Below are positions 23,401 through 34,934 of a DNA stretch of 64,000 bases, piece by piece. The stretch covers positions 533,015 through 597,014 of the forward strand of contig CAJQUW010005784.1 in the NCBI GenBank assembly GCA_907163375.1. The letters run 5' to 3'. A model generated the notes under the pieces. The model worked only from the letters and a program-made list of their open reading frames with translations. It did not search any database and was not told the origin of the DNA. The number at the start of each line of letters is the position of its first letter. The stretch's first letter is position 1. This DNA is from Prostheceraeus crozeri. Taxonomy: Eukaryota > Platyhelminthes > Polycladida > Euryleptidae. A program made the position numbers and the translations under genes.

Positions 23401-24146
23401 CCAGTCTTCATCATCATCATCAGTCATCAGTGATATTTGTCAGACATCATAACCACCATCAGTCATCATCAATCATCATAATAAGTCATCAGTCATTGTC
23501 CTGTACGTGGTATTCATTTGCGCTCGCGCGTTTGTTCATCAGTCATGAACAATATTACCATCATCAGTTAGCATTATCAGCGATCATCACCAGTTATCAG
23601 TGATAATAATCATTATCAGTCATCATGATCATGATGATGGCTGATAACTGCTGATGATGACAACTGAAGGCTAAGGTAATGATGACAACACGCACACACA
23701 CATGAGCACAAATGAATACCTCGCGCATACCCTGACTGATGATGACATATGATGATTCATGATAGTTGTGATGCCTGACAATGATCACTGATGATGATGG
23801 GCGAATGGGCACAAATCTATCCCAAACTCAACACTCAAATACATGAGCATGAATACCACGCACAACCCCCATGAATTTATGGATGCTAATGATTACTGAT
23901 GACGAACACTGGCTCACACACAGTCATGAGCACAAATGATTACCACGGACAGCCACCGTGAACTTTGGGATGATAGTGATCAAAACTGATGAAGCTGATG
24001 ATGACTGATGTCGTCATCAGTCAGGGGCTGTGTGTGGTATTCATTTGTGCTCGTATGTGTGTGCGTGTTGTCATCATACCCATTTTTTCACCAGCTATCA
24101 TCATAATCAGTCATCGTCACCACTCATAACCATCATCAGTCATCAC

Positions 24147-24792
24147 CAGGGACACGAATTTTCCGCGGGCCGCGGAATTCCGCGGGAAATCGCGGAATAT
24201 GCATCATGCCGCGGAAAAATGAGAAAATGAAATTTTCTAAGCTTTTAAATGATATATCGAACGTCAAAATCGGTGATTGCTTCAATACGTTAGAATTATT
24301 TCAAATATTTCCTTTATCTCACTACATAAGTCAATTTTATTTTAATTTCGTGTGATTAATATTACCTTTGTCTCTATAATAACAAACTAAAATGATAATT
24401 CATTCAACAATTTCTTATGTTAACTCGTTGTCCAATCAGAGACGAAATAGTTACACTTCAGAAAGTAAATGGCTATAATGTGTGCGAGTGCGCTACCTCC
24501 ACTGACCATATTTTTACAGTTCGATAGATAGCAAACTATATAGATATTTCGTTGCATTTGATGAATTTTTCTGTTGCATTTGTGTTAGCATTTTTTGTAA
24601 ATATCTTGTCATGCAAGTACCTGTTTCCGTATCGAATTATATGCTATAGTTATGATTGTTGTCATTTTTATTTTCTAATTGGAGAGGAAAAGAAAAAATC
24701 GTCTTAACTTTTTTTCTTGACTTTGCGCAAATAGCAGCATTTTTATTACCGCGGAATTTCGAGTTTTCTACCGCGGAAAATTCATGTCCCTG
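24147..24792. mobile_element. hAT-type MITE, 646 bp, with CCGCGG-rich ends
   Basis: The ends are CAGGGACACGAATTTTCCGC and, in reverse complement, CAGGGACATGAATTTTCCGC (19 of 20). An exact 8-bp duplication GTCATCAC flanks it at 24139-24146 and 24793-24800. CCGCGG is repeated near both termini, as subterminal transposase-binding motifs often are. The interior is AT-rich with no transposase, so it must be mobilised in trans. Confidence 0.95.
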
Positions 24793-24907
24793 GTCATCAC
24801 CATCCTCAGTCTCAACAGTAATCATCACCATCGTCATCATCATTATCAGTCAACATTAACACACCACAAATCACGGGGCTGTTTATGGTATTCATTTGCG
24901 CTCATGT

Positions 24908-25580
24908 CATAGAGCAAACATGTTAGGTAGAGTAGCAACTCATCAATAATTAAATCCACTTTGTGTATACAGTTTCAATTTTATGAAATGAACTCGAATG
25001 AGACCCAGCATCACATGTGAGATATGCAAATTTCTACACTTTTGGAGAAATTTTTGATTTGACTAATCGTGATAGCAAAACAGAAGGAATGACAGCATTT
25101 TATAAATCCTTCATGTCATCTCAACCTGCTCATCTCTCAGTAATATAGTTTGTTAAATTAGCAATCCGATGGGTTACTATCACTTGAATGCATAGCCTTG
25201 TCTATAAGAGCATTTTCATGAGCGTGATCATATCACAAGTCATAATCTGCCCCTGGAAGAGCAAAGTAAAATAATCACTTTTATTTTTCACTGACAATGA
25301 TCACAATTAAGTTAAAAGATGTATTTGAGTGTATCATGAAATTAATTATACCGATGAAAATGGAATTAAAAAGCCCTTGATATCCAACTTGTTTCATGCT
25401 ACTCATAATTGGGCGTCATCTTGGTAGCATATAAATGCAGGAATAATTTGAAAATAATTAGCCTTTTAAAAAATGCCCAAATAATTTTTTGGTCCCTTCG
25501 CAGAAAACTTATACTTCTCATAAAAATTTTCACTGTATACAGATACTTTTTGAGTCCACAATCTATATACTTACTCTATG
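24908..25580. mobile_element. hAT-type MITE, CATAGAG family, copy 1 (673 bp)
   Basis: It starts CATAGAGCAAACATGTTAGG and ends CTTACTCTATG. The flanks GCTCATGT (24900-24907) and GCTCACGT (25581-25588) match at 7 of 8 positions. Much of the length aligns with copy 2 at 25884-26731, for example TTAGGTAGAGTAGCAACTCA, the AGCAAAACAGAAGGAAT block and the terminal TACAGATACTTT block. No protein is encoded. Confidence 0.88.
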
Positions 25581-25875
25581 GCTCACGTCTGAGTGTTGAG
25601 ATTGAGATAAATTTGTATCCACTTCTTCATCACTGATCAACAACATCATCAGTCAGCATTATCATTACCATCATTCGTCATCATCAGTCAGCATTGTCAG
25701 TCATGATTATCTTAGTCATCATCATCATTATCAATCATTCTAAGCATCCCGCAGATCACGAGGGCTGTGCTTGGTATTCATCAGCGCTCATTTGTGAATG
25801 TTGAGATTGAAGCAGATTTGTGACCATTTGTATAGCAGTTATCAACACCATCATCAATATCATCCTCAGTCATCA
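25581..25875. other. satellite segment between two MITE copies
   Basis: CATCATCAGTCAGCATT-type repeats with one copy of the TGGTATTCAT motif near 25770. No gene. Confidence 0.7.
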
Positions 25876-25883
25876 GCTAGCAC

Positions 25884-26731
25884 CATAGAGTAAGTATATT
25901 AGGTAGAGTAGCAACTCAACATCAATTAAATCCCCAATGTGTATAGTGTATACAGTTTCAATTTTATTGAGCAAACTCGAGTTGAACCCAATTGGGTATT
26001 GAGATCTAATGTGAGATGTGCAAATTTTTGCAGCTTTGAAGAAATTACCACGGAATTGACTGATGATGATAGCAAAACAGAAGGAATCCACCGTGTTATA
26101 ACAGCCTTGGAGAGATTATGTTTGTTAAATTAGCAATTCGAAGGTTGCTGCTACTTCAATGCTCAACCTCAACCGTCTTAATGAGTGTATTTTCTTAAGT
26201 GTGATCCTATCACAAGCTACCACCCACTGGAAAAGAAAAATGACATAATCAAAGTCTATGATCACAATTAACTTAAAAAATGTGGGTCCACATTACTACT
26301 CGTATTCAAGAAACGGAACATAGATTTGGTGAATCATAATATCATACCGATGAAAATGGAACTAAAAACTTGAAATTTCAGCCAATATGCACAATGAGCT
26401 CTCAAGGTTTTCATGAGGAGTTGCGGTTCATAAATTTCCCTTCATAATCAGGTTCAGTTTCGCTTAATTAGGATGCTTCTTAGCAAATATTAATTGCTTT
26501 TGATAACTAACATGTTTCATACTGCTTTTATACTGGGCTCATGTCGATAGTACATAAACACAGAAAAAATTTCAAAAAGATATCTTTTTAAAAACTGCTC
26601 AAATAATGTTTTAGACCACAGGAACGTAATCTCCACAAAAAAACGAATGCTTTTATATAAGAAATTCTCACTGTATACAGATACTTTGTTTTGAGTCGGT
26701 ACTTTGCCTACTAGTATATACTTGCCCTATG
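25884..26731. mobile_element. hAT-type MITE, CATAGAG family, copy 2 (848 bp)
   Basis: It is flanked by an exact 8-bp duplication GCTAGCAC (25876-25883 and 26732-26739). It begins CATAGAGTAAGTATATTAGG and ends TATACTTGCCCTATG. It is longer than copy 1, and the two are clearly homologous but diverged. A partial third relative of its right-hand part lies near 53220-53345. Confidence 0.93.
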
Positions 26732-26739
26732 GCTAGCAC

Positions 26740-26998
26740 CACCAGTTGTCACAATCAGAAATCATTATCATTATTCATCATCATCATTCCGCGTTGTGAT
26801 TATAAGACCACTCCGGCACAAAATCACCGAAATCCGCTGGCCGGAATGGCAAACGTGCTTGTCACTGCTCTTCTGTCGCAGCGTGACCTTCAAGCAAGTC
26901 AGACGTGTGCACAATGACACTCATACTGGAAGCATGGAGACAGACAGGACTGAGAACGGAAAACGTAACACTCGCAAGACATCGCATCGTGTAATATG
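26740..26998. other. short spacer, no gene supported
   Basis: A 95-codon open stretch overlaps this region but shows no domain and runs into the next repeat. I treat it as chance. Confidence 0.4.
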
Positions 26999-29196
26999 CA
27001 GGCCTGTGATTACTCCTCAAATTCCTCAGATTCCTCAAATTTGTTTATTGCTCCTCAAATCCTCAAAAATTCCTCAAATATAGCCTAACTATCAGAAATT
27101 CCTCAAATGCGACACACTACAGACTAAATGTCGGATAATGTATTGTTTTTGGCGAATGGTGATGATATGTAAACTTCCAAACAAGAAGCTAAGATAGAAT
27201 CTTGTAGCATGCACCCTACATCCACTCATGATTTATAACTTAATAATTTTTCTCTCACACACTTGGTAGATTTTAGATACCGTAATCCCGCTGTGCTAGG
27301 TAGATCTGATATTTTGATTGGAAACAGACCTGTCCTTTTATCATCTGAATGGGCAGACTATTAAATAGAATCTTTCAATATATAAGTGATAAACATAATT
27401 TTGAAAAGAGCGACTTACTCACCAATTCATTCCACATGAAGAGAGGAGAACCGTTGCTTGTCCTTCTAGTATTTTGTAATTTCTAGACGTTTTAGGATAT
27501 AATGATTTTCTTTTAGCCATGTCATATTTAGCACATCAAAAATTAACTAGTCGTTAGCTTGTTTTTTTAATTTTGTTACCTTGACGCACTTTGTTACGTT
27601 GAATATCGTTTTCATTTCTGCAAGCTACAGGGCTACAGATGTTCCGGTTCGTCCGGACTTATTTTGCTAAGCAGAGAAGTTGTCCGAAGTTATTGTCTGT
27701 CGAACTCACTCTTTAAATGCTTTCACGTATTTAATGAGTGAAACACTGCGATCAACCTACAGAAATTGTATATTTGAACACTTCAATTTTTTACTTCTAG
27801 CTTCATAATAATGCTTAGAATTCCAACAATAAAATCCACATTCAATTATTTTCATTAATTATCTTGACCTTTTTCACAACCTTCTTTATATGTTTCTGCG
27901 ACTACATGGCTGCTTAATGCATGCCTGTACTTCTTAAAGACTTTAAGGATATCGAGCTTCCATATCCATCATATGATAATATACAGGTAGCCCAGCCCAC
28001 TTGGATTTCAGTGCTCTTATCAACTGAAGCGTTTGTTTCACTCACTCTCCTCCATTTTATTTCCGCTGAACATGAACACATCCGACGGGGTAAAGCGGAT
28101 GGTCCCTAAATTTAGTGTCTATCAGCCTCCTGGTCACCAGCGTGCGGGGTTGGAAGCGTATGAAGCTCTGCTATCTCATGAGTCTTTTTGCAGCTACATT
28201 TTCCAGGGTCTGCCGACCGACATTTATCCTGGATGAATTATTCACTTATAGATTGTTTTCATAATTTGCTGAACTCAGGTTGGTGTGAAACTAGAGCACA
28301 CATTGCTTATCGTTGTATGTGAACTTATATTAATTAAGACATTGAACCACATAGTACTGGGTTGGTAGATTTTCAACCTGGGTCTACTGCAAGATGCGGA
28401 CGTCAATATCTCTGCGCAACTTCATGCGAATAGAGGTGATAATCTTTCACTCTTTGCCTGTATGAGACCAACAACTCAACTGGCAAGCCTGTTCCCGACA
28501 CTTGCTTTGTGTTGTATGAGAGAATTCATGTTCATTTGAATGTAGATCGGAGCGATATGATCAAACGCTAACAAGTAAACAATACCCACCAAAACTTATG
28601 TAGCATAAAGTAATATTAATAAATTAGTGTGTAATGTGGCGTATCCTTCATAATAAATTGCTGACTTTTTTTAAGTCACAAGCATTCCATCAACGATTTT
28701 AAGCTTTCTATAATTATGGGCTACTCTCCTCCCAAATTTGTCTAAAGTCCGTAAAAATTAATCGTTGCAAAGCCCCAGATGCATGTAGTTGAGGATATAT
28801 CCTACATTCAAAAAATTACAGTATACAAATCTGACAAGCATCATTGAATTGGAGACGATAACGTGAAGCAGAGCGATATGAGCAGCTTGATCTGACATCC
28901 TCTGTTCGACACATTCTAAGCAGATAATAGTTGAGGCAACAAATTAATTTCGTAGCAACGCTGGAAGTGATTATGACCAAGTCAGTATTCCTTTGCAATA
29001 TACACAACTTCAAAAAGTGGGGTGTGGTCAACCCTTGGGTTACCTTCTTGGTTGTGACTTTCATGATTTGAAGTTTGGCCCAAAATCCATGCTAAAATTT
29101 GTAGTTTCTTGCATTTATCATATTAGGCTCCGTTTCCATTCCTCAAATTTTTCACAAAAAATCCTCAATTTTTTTCATGGGCTAATCACAGGCCTG
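26999..29196. mobile_element. element with CAGGCCTGTGATTA inverted ends (2,198 bp)
   Basis: The left end CAGGCCTGTGATTA (26999) is the exact inverse of the right end TAATCACAGGCCTG (29183-29196). Both ends have subterminal CCTCAAAT-type repeats. AATATG flanks both sides (26993-26998 and 29197-29202), a 6-bp match shorter than hAT expects. The interior shows short frames (28033-28236, for example) that I cannot assign. A relative of the left end lies at 42990. Probably a non-autonomous hAT-like element. Confidence 0.7.
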
Positions 29197-29202
29197 AATA
29201 TG

Positions 29203-30814
29203 ACATTTTTCGAAAGAATCGATTTCAGTAGTGGAGGGAGGTGTGGTCGGACCAAACTTTTCGAAGTTATTTTCCCTGAGATTGAGTTTTGCAGTGGGGC
29301 AATCGAACATGGTGAACCATATGGCGGTGGTCGGGCTCGATCCGAGCGTTGGAAGTTGTCCAAAAACGATGCTGTCCTCTAGCTGGACATTTAAACACTG
29401 CTCTCACTCACCGAATCTAGGCCCTAGAGATTTAAAAGTCCAAGGTCCTAATTTTCCAAGAGGTGCGATTAACATTAATTTTATCAATGTAGCACTGCAG
29501 GGCCTGCTATAGTGACAGGCAGAGAATCTCAATGCATATGCTGAAAATCAAAGACAACCTTTCATCGCTTGTTTTTCTATATTATCAACATTCCATCCAA
29601 TTTGAAGTAAAATCCGCGATTAAGAATCCCATGGCCTATGTCCAATTTTAATTTATTTCTGCCAACATTAACCTGACCATAAAATCCAAGGACCTTTCCG
29701 CGACGACTTCGTTCAGAAGGACTTGACAGGTGACTCATAACGGCCTTCAGGAGAAAGACTTTGAAGCAACCAAAAAGGTAAATGGTAAAGTAAAGCAGAA
29801 ATTCGACCAGTCAGTCGAGATAGTGGGTTCAATTTTGAAGATTCTTCTTTCGGCAGTCTGCATGGATTTCAGTGGTGGACCTGTGAGTATATTAGCAACT
29901 TTTAGAATCACTCGCATTCGGAAAGTTCAATTTAATGTTAGGCTCCAGCTGAAACTACTGTATAAGTAAAAAATTATAGAAAATTCCATGTCATCAGTAC
30001 TGATGCCGAGTTTCGCAAGGCTTACAAGATTGTACGTAACTCTTCCAACTTAAGTCGTCGATTGATGGAGTTCATTTTAGCACTCTTCGATGACTGAAAA
30101 CTATACCTGTCGTCGAATAGTAGTTGAGTCGAAGCAGTTAACGCGCCCTGCATATTATTCAGATAACTCGGCCTTATTAACACTGTAAACTCGAGCAACT
30201 CCTAACTTTCTTAAGAAACAATTGATGGTGCTGCAATGACTATTTTACTCGAAGGGTTATGTAATTGCCCGACCTTCAGAAATTTACTTTGAATCCTGCA
30301 TATTCTAGCCTCCTTCATGTTGTTCTGAATTTGGCTTGAACTTATTGGTTAACCCATCTATACACCAGCTATCTTCAAAAAAATCAAACGCAATATGCGA
30401 GCGCTAGGCACTGTACGAAGTGTGGTACCGTTACAATGGCGCTGACATCACCTTTCTTTTGGTTGCAAATTTTGCCGTTCTGCTATCAAAAGCATGGGGT
30501 CGAAATGCTCGTTTGGTGGGACAACACGACTTTAAAGATCCTAATTAAGGATATCGATATCATGAAAAGTTATAGGCACCTTCACTTGTTGTGAAAATCA
30601 AAAAGGGATTGAAGTCATGTCGGAATTGTAAAAGGACGACAAAGCAGACCGAAAACGCCACCAAAAATTATGAATGAAATGATCCCTCCACCCAACGCTC
30701 TGTATTTTCATTCGCTGTACTGACTTACTCCTTTTCAAAGACAGTGAAAATAAATTGGACACGGCACCTTTGAAGCAATCAGGGTCTACCCTGGTAAAAT
30801 CCGAAGTTCTTTTT
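29203..30814. other. 1.6-kb stretch, no gene supported
   Basis: Several overlapping open frames of 60-130 codons occur near 29000-29500 on both strands. None shows a domain, a splice pattern or a compositional change. I see no terminal repeats. Confidence 0.45.
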
Positions 30815-33800
30815 CTACATGTTCTTACTTATACCATTTAAAGTCGATTGTTCCATCCATGCTAGGTTCGCTTGTATGGCAGTTCTCCACTTCGCTCGGT
30901 CGCTTACATCTTCCACACGGAGCTCGAGCGCTCGAAGGTCTTCTTTGATGTTATCGCTCCATGATTTCTTTGGACGTCCAACAGGTCGGCGACCATCCAC
31001 TTGCAATTCCACACGCGCTTCACCCACTGAAATTAGTCTTTCCTCTCCACATGTCCACACCACCTTAGTCGACGTCTTCTTGTAGAATCATCGATAGTCT
31101 CCGGGCACATTCTTCGTCTGAGATCTTCATTGGAAATTGGGTCGCGATAGGAGACTCCGCACATCCAACGGACCATCTTCATTTCATTCAAGACACCTCA
31201 AACACTCTGATGACATGGCCGAAGTCTCGCTGCCTTACAACATGCTGATGCGCACACATGACTTATAGATGACTGCCTTCATTGAAAATGCAGTTGCTCT
31301 AGATGTCAAAAAGGGAGCCATTTCACGAAACCGGCACCAACCGTTTCGGATCCTCTCTCTGACTCCTGCACTTGCTCCTCCGCCATCATCAATGACATCA
31401 CCGAGGTAACGAAAGTATGAACTACTCCACCTTTCCTCATCAACCGTGAAAAGATCACCGTCTCCAAATGATGGCGTTTGGTCAGTCACCAATTCTCCCG
31501 ACGGCACACGAATGTAGCTGCTGCGGATGACAGGCGGCCCACAATGCCACTGCAACGCTTGTGAGCACAAAACTGGCATCTTGTCCGCTTGATAGAATTT
31601 GAACCCACACTCTTGCGGCACACTGCACATGGGTCATGGCCAGAAGGTTCTGTCTCGCCCAAACCAGGGTGTGATAGCATGACCTTCGTCTTACTGGAGT
31701 TCACTATCAGGCCTTTACTGTGAAGATCGCCTCCCCAAGATGAGAGCTTGTCCAGAAGCTCTTCCTCACTATCTGTTACCAGCAGGAGATCATCAGCAAA
31801 GAGAGGCTCCCAAGGCAGGCCAGTTCTCAAGTTCTTAGTAACGGCTTCTAACACACACGCAAATAGAAGGGGCCTAGGACGATCCTTGGTGAACGCTTGC
31901 ACTTGCATCGAACTCTTTGCTGTCACCGGAATCACCACCGACTTTGCGCCGTCAAATAGAGTTATGATCGGTCTCACCAGCCATTCGCGAACCCCGAGAC
32001 TGTAAAGCCCAACTCACAACAGGGAGAGGGATGCGATCGAAGGCCTTCTCGAGGTCGACAAAGCCCCGGTACAATCTTTTCTTCTTTTCGAGGTACCTTA
32101 CTTGGAGCTGACTGATCAAAACTATTGCGTCAGTGGTTCCTCTACCCGGCATGAAACGAAATTGCATTTGATCAATGGTGACAGTCTCACGAATTTTCTG
32201 TTCCAACGTTCGTTCGAATATCTTCAATACATGGTCCATGAGTTTATATGAATAGAGTGAATGAATTCTACATGAATTGAATGATTGAGGATCGCCTTTG
32301 CCTTTGAATAATGGAATGATGGCGCGCCTTTGCCAATCAGATGGAATACTTTCTTTCACGAGGATAACTTTGAGCATATTTGTTAGTCAGTCTACCGTAA
32401 TATCACCCGAGGCTTCAATCATTTCGAGAACGACACCGGAAGGACCTGGAGCTCTTCTTCTTTGGCTTTTTCGAATGACACTGGCTATATCCGTTTTTGA
32501 CAATTCAATGCCTGGAACCTCTGTCAGCATAGCTTCCTGAAGGTTCTCGAACTGATGTAAGGAGCTCATAAAGCTGCGCCACTTTTCACATAATATCAAC
32601 TCATCACTTACTAAGTTTTCCTCGTCATCTTTCATGAAGGCAGGAGGAGTGGGGTCTTCCCTCTCATTTTGCACTTGCTTTGAAACTTTGAAGATGGCTT
32701 GTCCAGAGTAGCGATGTTCCAAATCTTGTGTCAGCTCTTGTATTTTCGCTTGTTGAGAGCTCCGCACTACCTTCTACCTTCACTACCTTGATTTGCGTCT
32801 AGTCTCGCGATGACGTCCGTGATCTGTCTCCTGACCTGACTTTCGCCACTCGGAATACAAATGCTTCTTCTCCGCAACTGCTCTTTCCACTGCTTCGTTC
32901 CACCACCAGGTTTTCCTCGTTCGCGCGGGACCCTTAATTTTGCCGCATGTCAACTCAGCTGCCTCGAGCCAGATGCTCTTCATTGCAGTCCACTTTTCCG
33001 TCTCAATCTCAACTTCACTCGCTCTTCTGCTCACTTCGGTTTCAAACCTTTCACGGACAGCCTGATCACGAAGTTTCCATTACTTTAGTCTGGGAACTTA
33101 TTCCTGATGGTTTTATTCTTCTTGATGGAGTAATCGGCGACTACAAGGCTATGTTGTTGGACACATTCTTTGTTTGGTATTGCCTTCACATTTAGAACTT
33201 TTTTCAAATATCTCTTTCGGACAAGGACGAAATCTATCTGGCTCTTGTTGCCACGGCTATTATACGTAATAAGATGGTTCTCCGGTTTCGCAAAGAAAGT
33301 GCTGCATATAGCCAGATCAAACATGTCACCTGGTTCGAGAATGCTCTCTCCGTCGTTATTGCACATTCTGTAGCCTCGACCGCCATGAACTATTTCACAG
33401 CCGTCGCTTTGACGACCCACATGACAATTTAAGTCACCACAGAGGATAATCGATTCATTTCAGAAGGAATAGAGTCGCCAATGTAAATTTATCAAAACAT
33501 GCAGACATCGTGAGCACTTTCGAGGCCACTAGTCATGCGATGCGTCGGAGTAAAAGTGACATCACAGTGAAATGCGCACACAGTTAGATGCCATGAATAA
33601 AACTCAAGACACGGACGGGCGAAAAGATGGTACAAAAGATATTGACAATCAAGACTGCCAGGGCAGCAATAAACTATGTACAAACTCTTTATGAACACAG
33701 AGAAGTGGTGCACGATTCAAAACATACAAGGCTTTTAAAATACGCAAGGAAGTAACATTGAAAGAACTGTAAAATAGAAAAATAAGACAGAAAAGAAAAC

Positions 33801-34010
33801 CTTCAAAATCATCACAATCGACTGCATGCCTGCATACAGATGACGGTGGCTCACGGCTGGATCGATAATCGAATCAGTTGTGTTGACATTTCGCATTGCA
33901 TCATGCACTGATTTCCAGAAATCTTCTTTTTTATCCGCCTTTCCTGTTTGAGGGGCATAACCGCCAACAATAGTGAAAGGACGACGGTTGATTAACAGCT
34001 TCAACACCAT
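30815..34010 (-). mobile_element. RTE-like LINE, minus strand, 5'-truncated and decayed
   Basis: Coding is spread over several frames, read from 34010 down to 30815. The endonuclease part has FTIVGGYAPQTGKADKKEDF, then CGDLNCHVGRQ and SQIDFVLVRKRYLKK. RT motifs are RRRAPGPSGVVLEMIEA, WQRRAIIPLFKGKGDPQSF, QFRFMPGRGTTDAIVLISQL, GFVDLEKAFDRIP and LFADDLLLVTDSEEELLDKL (FADD catalytic box). The C-terminal block DGRRPVGRPKKSWSDNIKED, typical of RTE/BovB-like LINEs, ends near 30820. At least six frame changes make it a fossil. The endonuclease is interrupted by a 425-bp insertion. Confidence 0.9.
33462..33886. mobile_element. 425-bp short insertion with 6-bp target duplication, inside the RTE endonuclease
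   Basis: CATTTC occurs at 33456-33461 and 33887-33892, flanking the insert. If the insert and one CATTTC are ignored, the LINE minus-strand frame is exactly restored (HDAMRN then ESIILCGDLNCHVG). There are no terminal inverted repeats and no long frame. A short, partly matching block occurs at about 14036-14070 in the hAT element (GATCC...GTGAGCC). A SINE or other short retroelement is likely, but I see no clear promoter boxes or tail. Confidence 0.75.
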
Positions 34011-34029
34011 TAACCTGCTGCTGATACGA

Positions 34030-34930
34030 ATGTTTTTCTACATGTTTGAACATGTGTTGAACATGTTTCCCCACATGTTCGAGCTTAGAAATCTAGTCCT
34101 TATCATCAAGTCACTTATTTAAGATAAGAAAGTAACAAACGGAAGCTGCGAGTTAATCAATATAAAGGTAAAACTCATAATTTAGCATCCACAAGATGTA
34201 ATTTGAAATAAAATTATAAATCTTAGTAAACTAACATGACTGAGGAAAAATTAGTCGCTTTTTTTACTAATGGAAGTCTTTGCTTTTAAAACATATATCG
34301 TTGCATTTGATAAGTGCTCACCGATTCCTTTTAGTGAAACAATAAAGAGATTATTTTTGCCATTATTATTAGAACTGCCACTTTTATGAGCGCCGAGGAT
34401 CACTGTATCAATCACTGTTTCAATAGCCATCTAGAAAATAACACGCGAACATTAGCCTATTTTGTAGGTCTGCTTTCTTGTTTGTAAACCACATACTTGG
34501 CTAAGCAAATCGCAAATTAAATAATTTGATAAAGTAGGCCTACATAGGTTCTCTATTCTTCAATGCGAGAATCGTTTGGACTCTATAATAATATGTGAAC
34601 ATATTATAACATATGAATACCCAGTTTGCCGTCATAATATACAAAATACATAAGACATACATGTTTACAAACTTACAGAATGATCACGATATAAATCATA
34701 TACCATCATATACAAAAACAAACAAGACCTACTTATATATTTACGAATTTACAGAGTTATCTTGATATTGACCATAAACCATATACAAAATAGGTTTCAT
34801 CTTGATCTTCAGTATGACGAGAGTCCTCACTATGGAACAAAAAAGTGTATCTAAATAAAAATTTGCCATCAAGTATACAATACTTGACAAATAATTTTAT
34901 ACGAAATTACATATTAGCGGTCACAGTATG
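34030..34930. other. spacer between two LINE fossils, no gene seen
   Basis: AT-rich. A partial duplication is visible at 34560-34790: CATATACAAAATA-like words with ATAAACCATATAC recur. No coding signal. Confidence 0.5.
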
Positions 34931-34934
34931 AGCA

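Larger units (their letters stand above)
23100..25883. repeat. imperfect satellite: CATCAT/GATGAT arrays plus a ~45-bp motif in both orientations
   Basis: The host sequence is made of CAGTCATCATCA-like words and their complements. Embedded is a recurring motif, roughly GGGGCTGTGTGTGGTATTCA followed by TTTGTGCTCATGTGTGTG. Forward copies lie near 23340, 23505, 24028, 24872 and 25760. Inverted copies lie near 23200, 23700, 23840 and 23925. Three MITEs (24147, 24908 and 25884) are inserted in it or at its edge. No coding potential is claimed for the frames in it. Confidence 0.8.

Noticed and set aside
23112..23812. Minus-strand frames in the CATCAT satellite
   Set aside because: They are translations of a low-complexity repeat (SSS/HHH/III runs), so not genes.
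23100..25883. CRISPR-like regular repeats
   Set aside because: Repeat spacing is irregular, units differ and occur in both orientations, and the genome is eukaryotic.
29310..29350. tRNA-like T-loop words around GGGCTCGATCCGAGC
   Set aside because: I could not build an acceptor stem or anticodon arm around it.
28816..29512. Several overlapping open frames of 80-130 codons on both strands
   Set aside because: No domain, no splice sites in sensible positions, and part lies in the inverted end of a repeat element. Probably chance.
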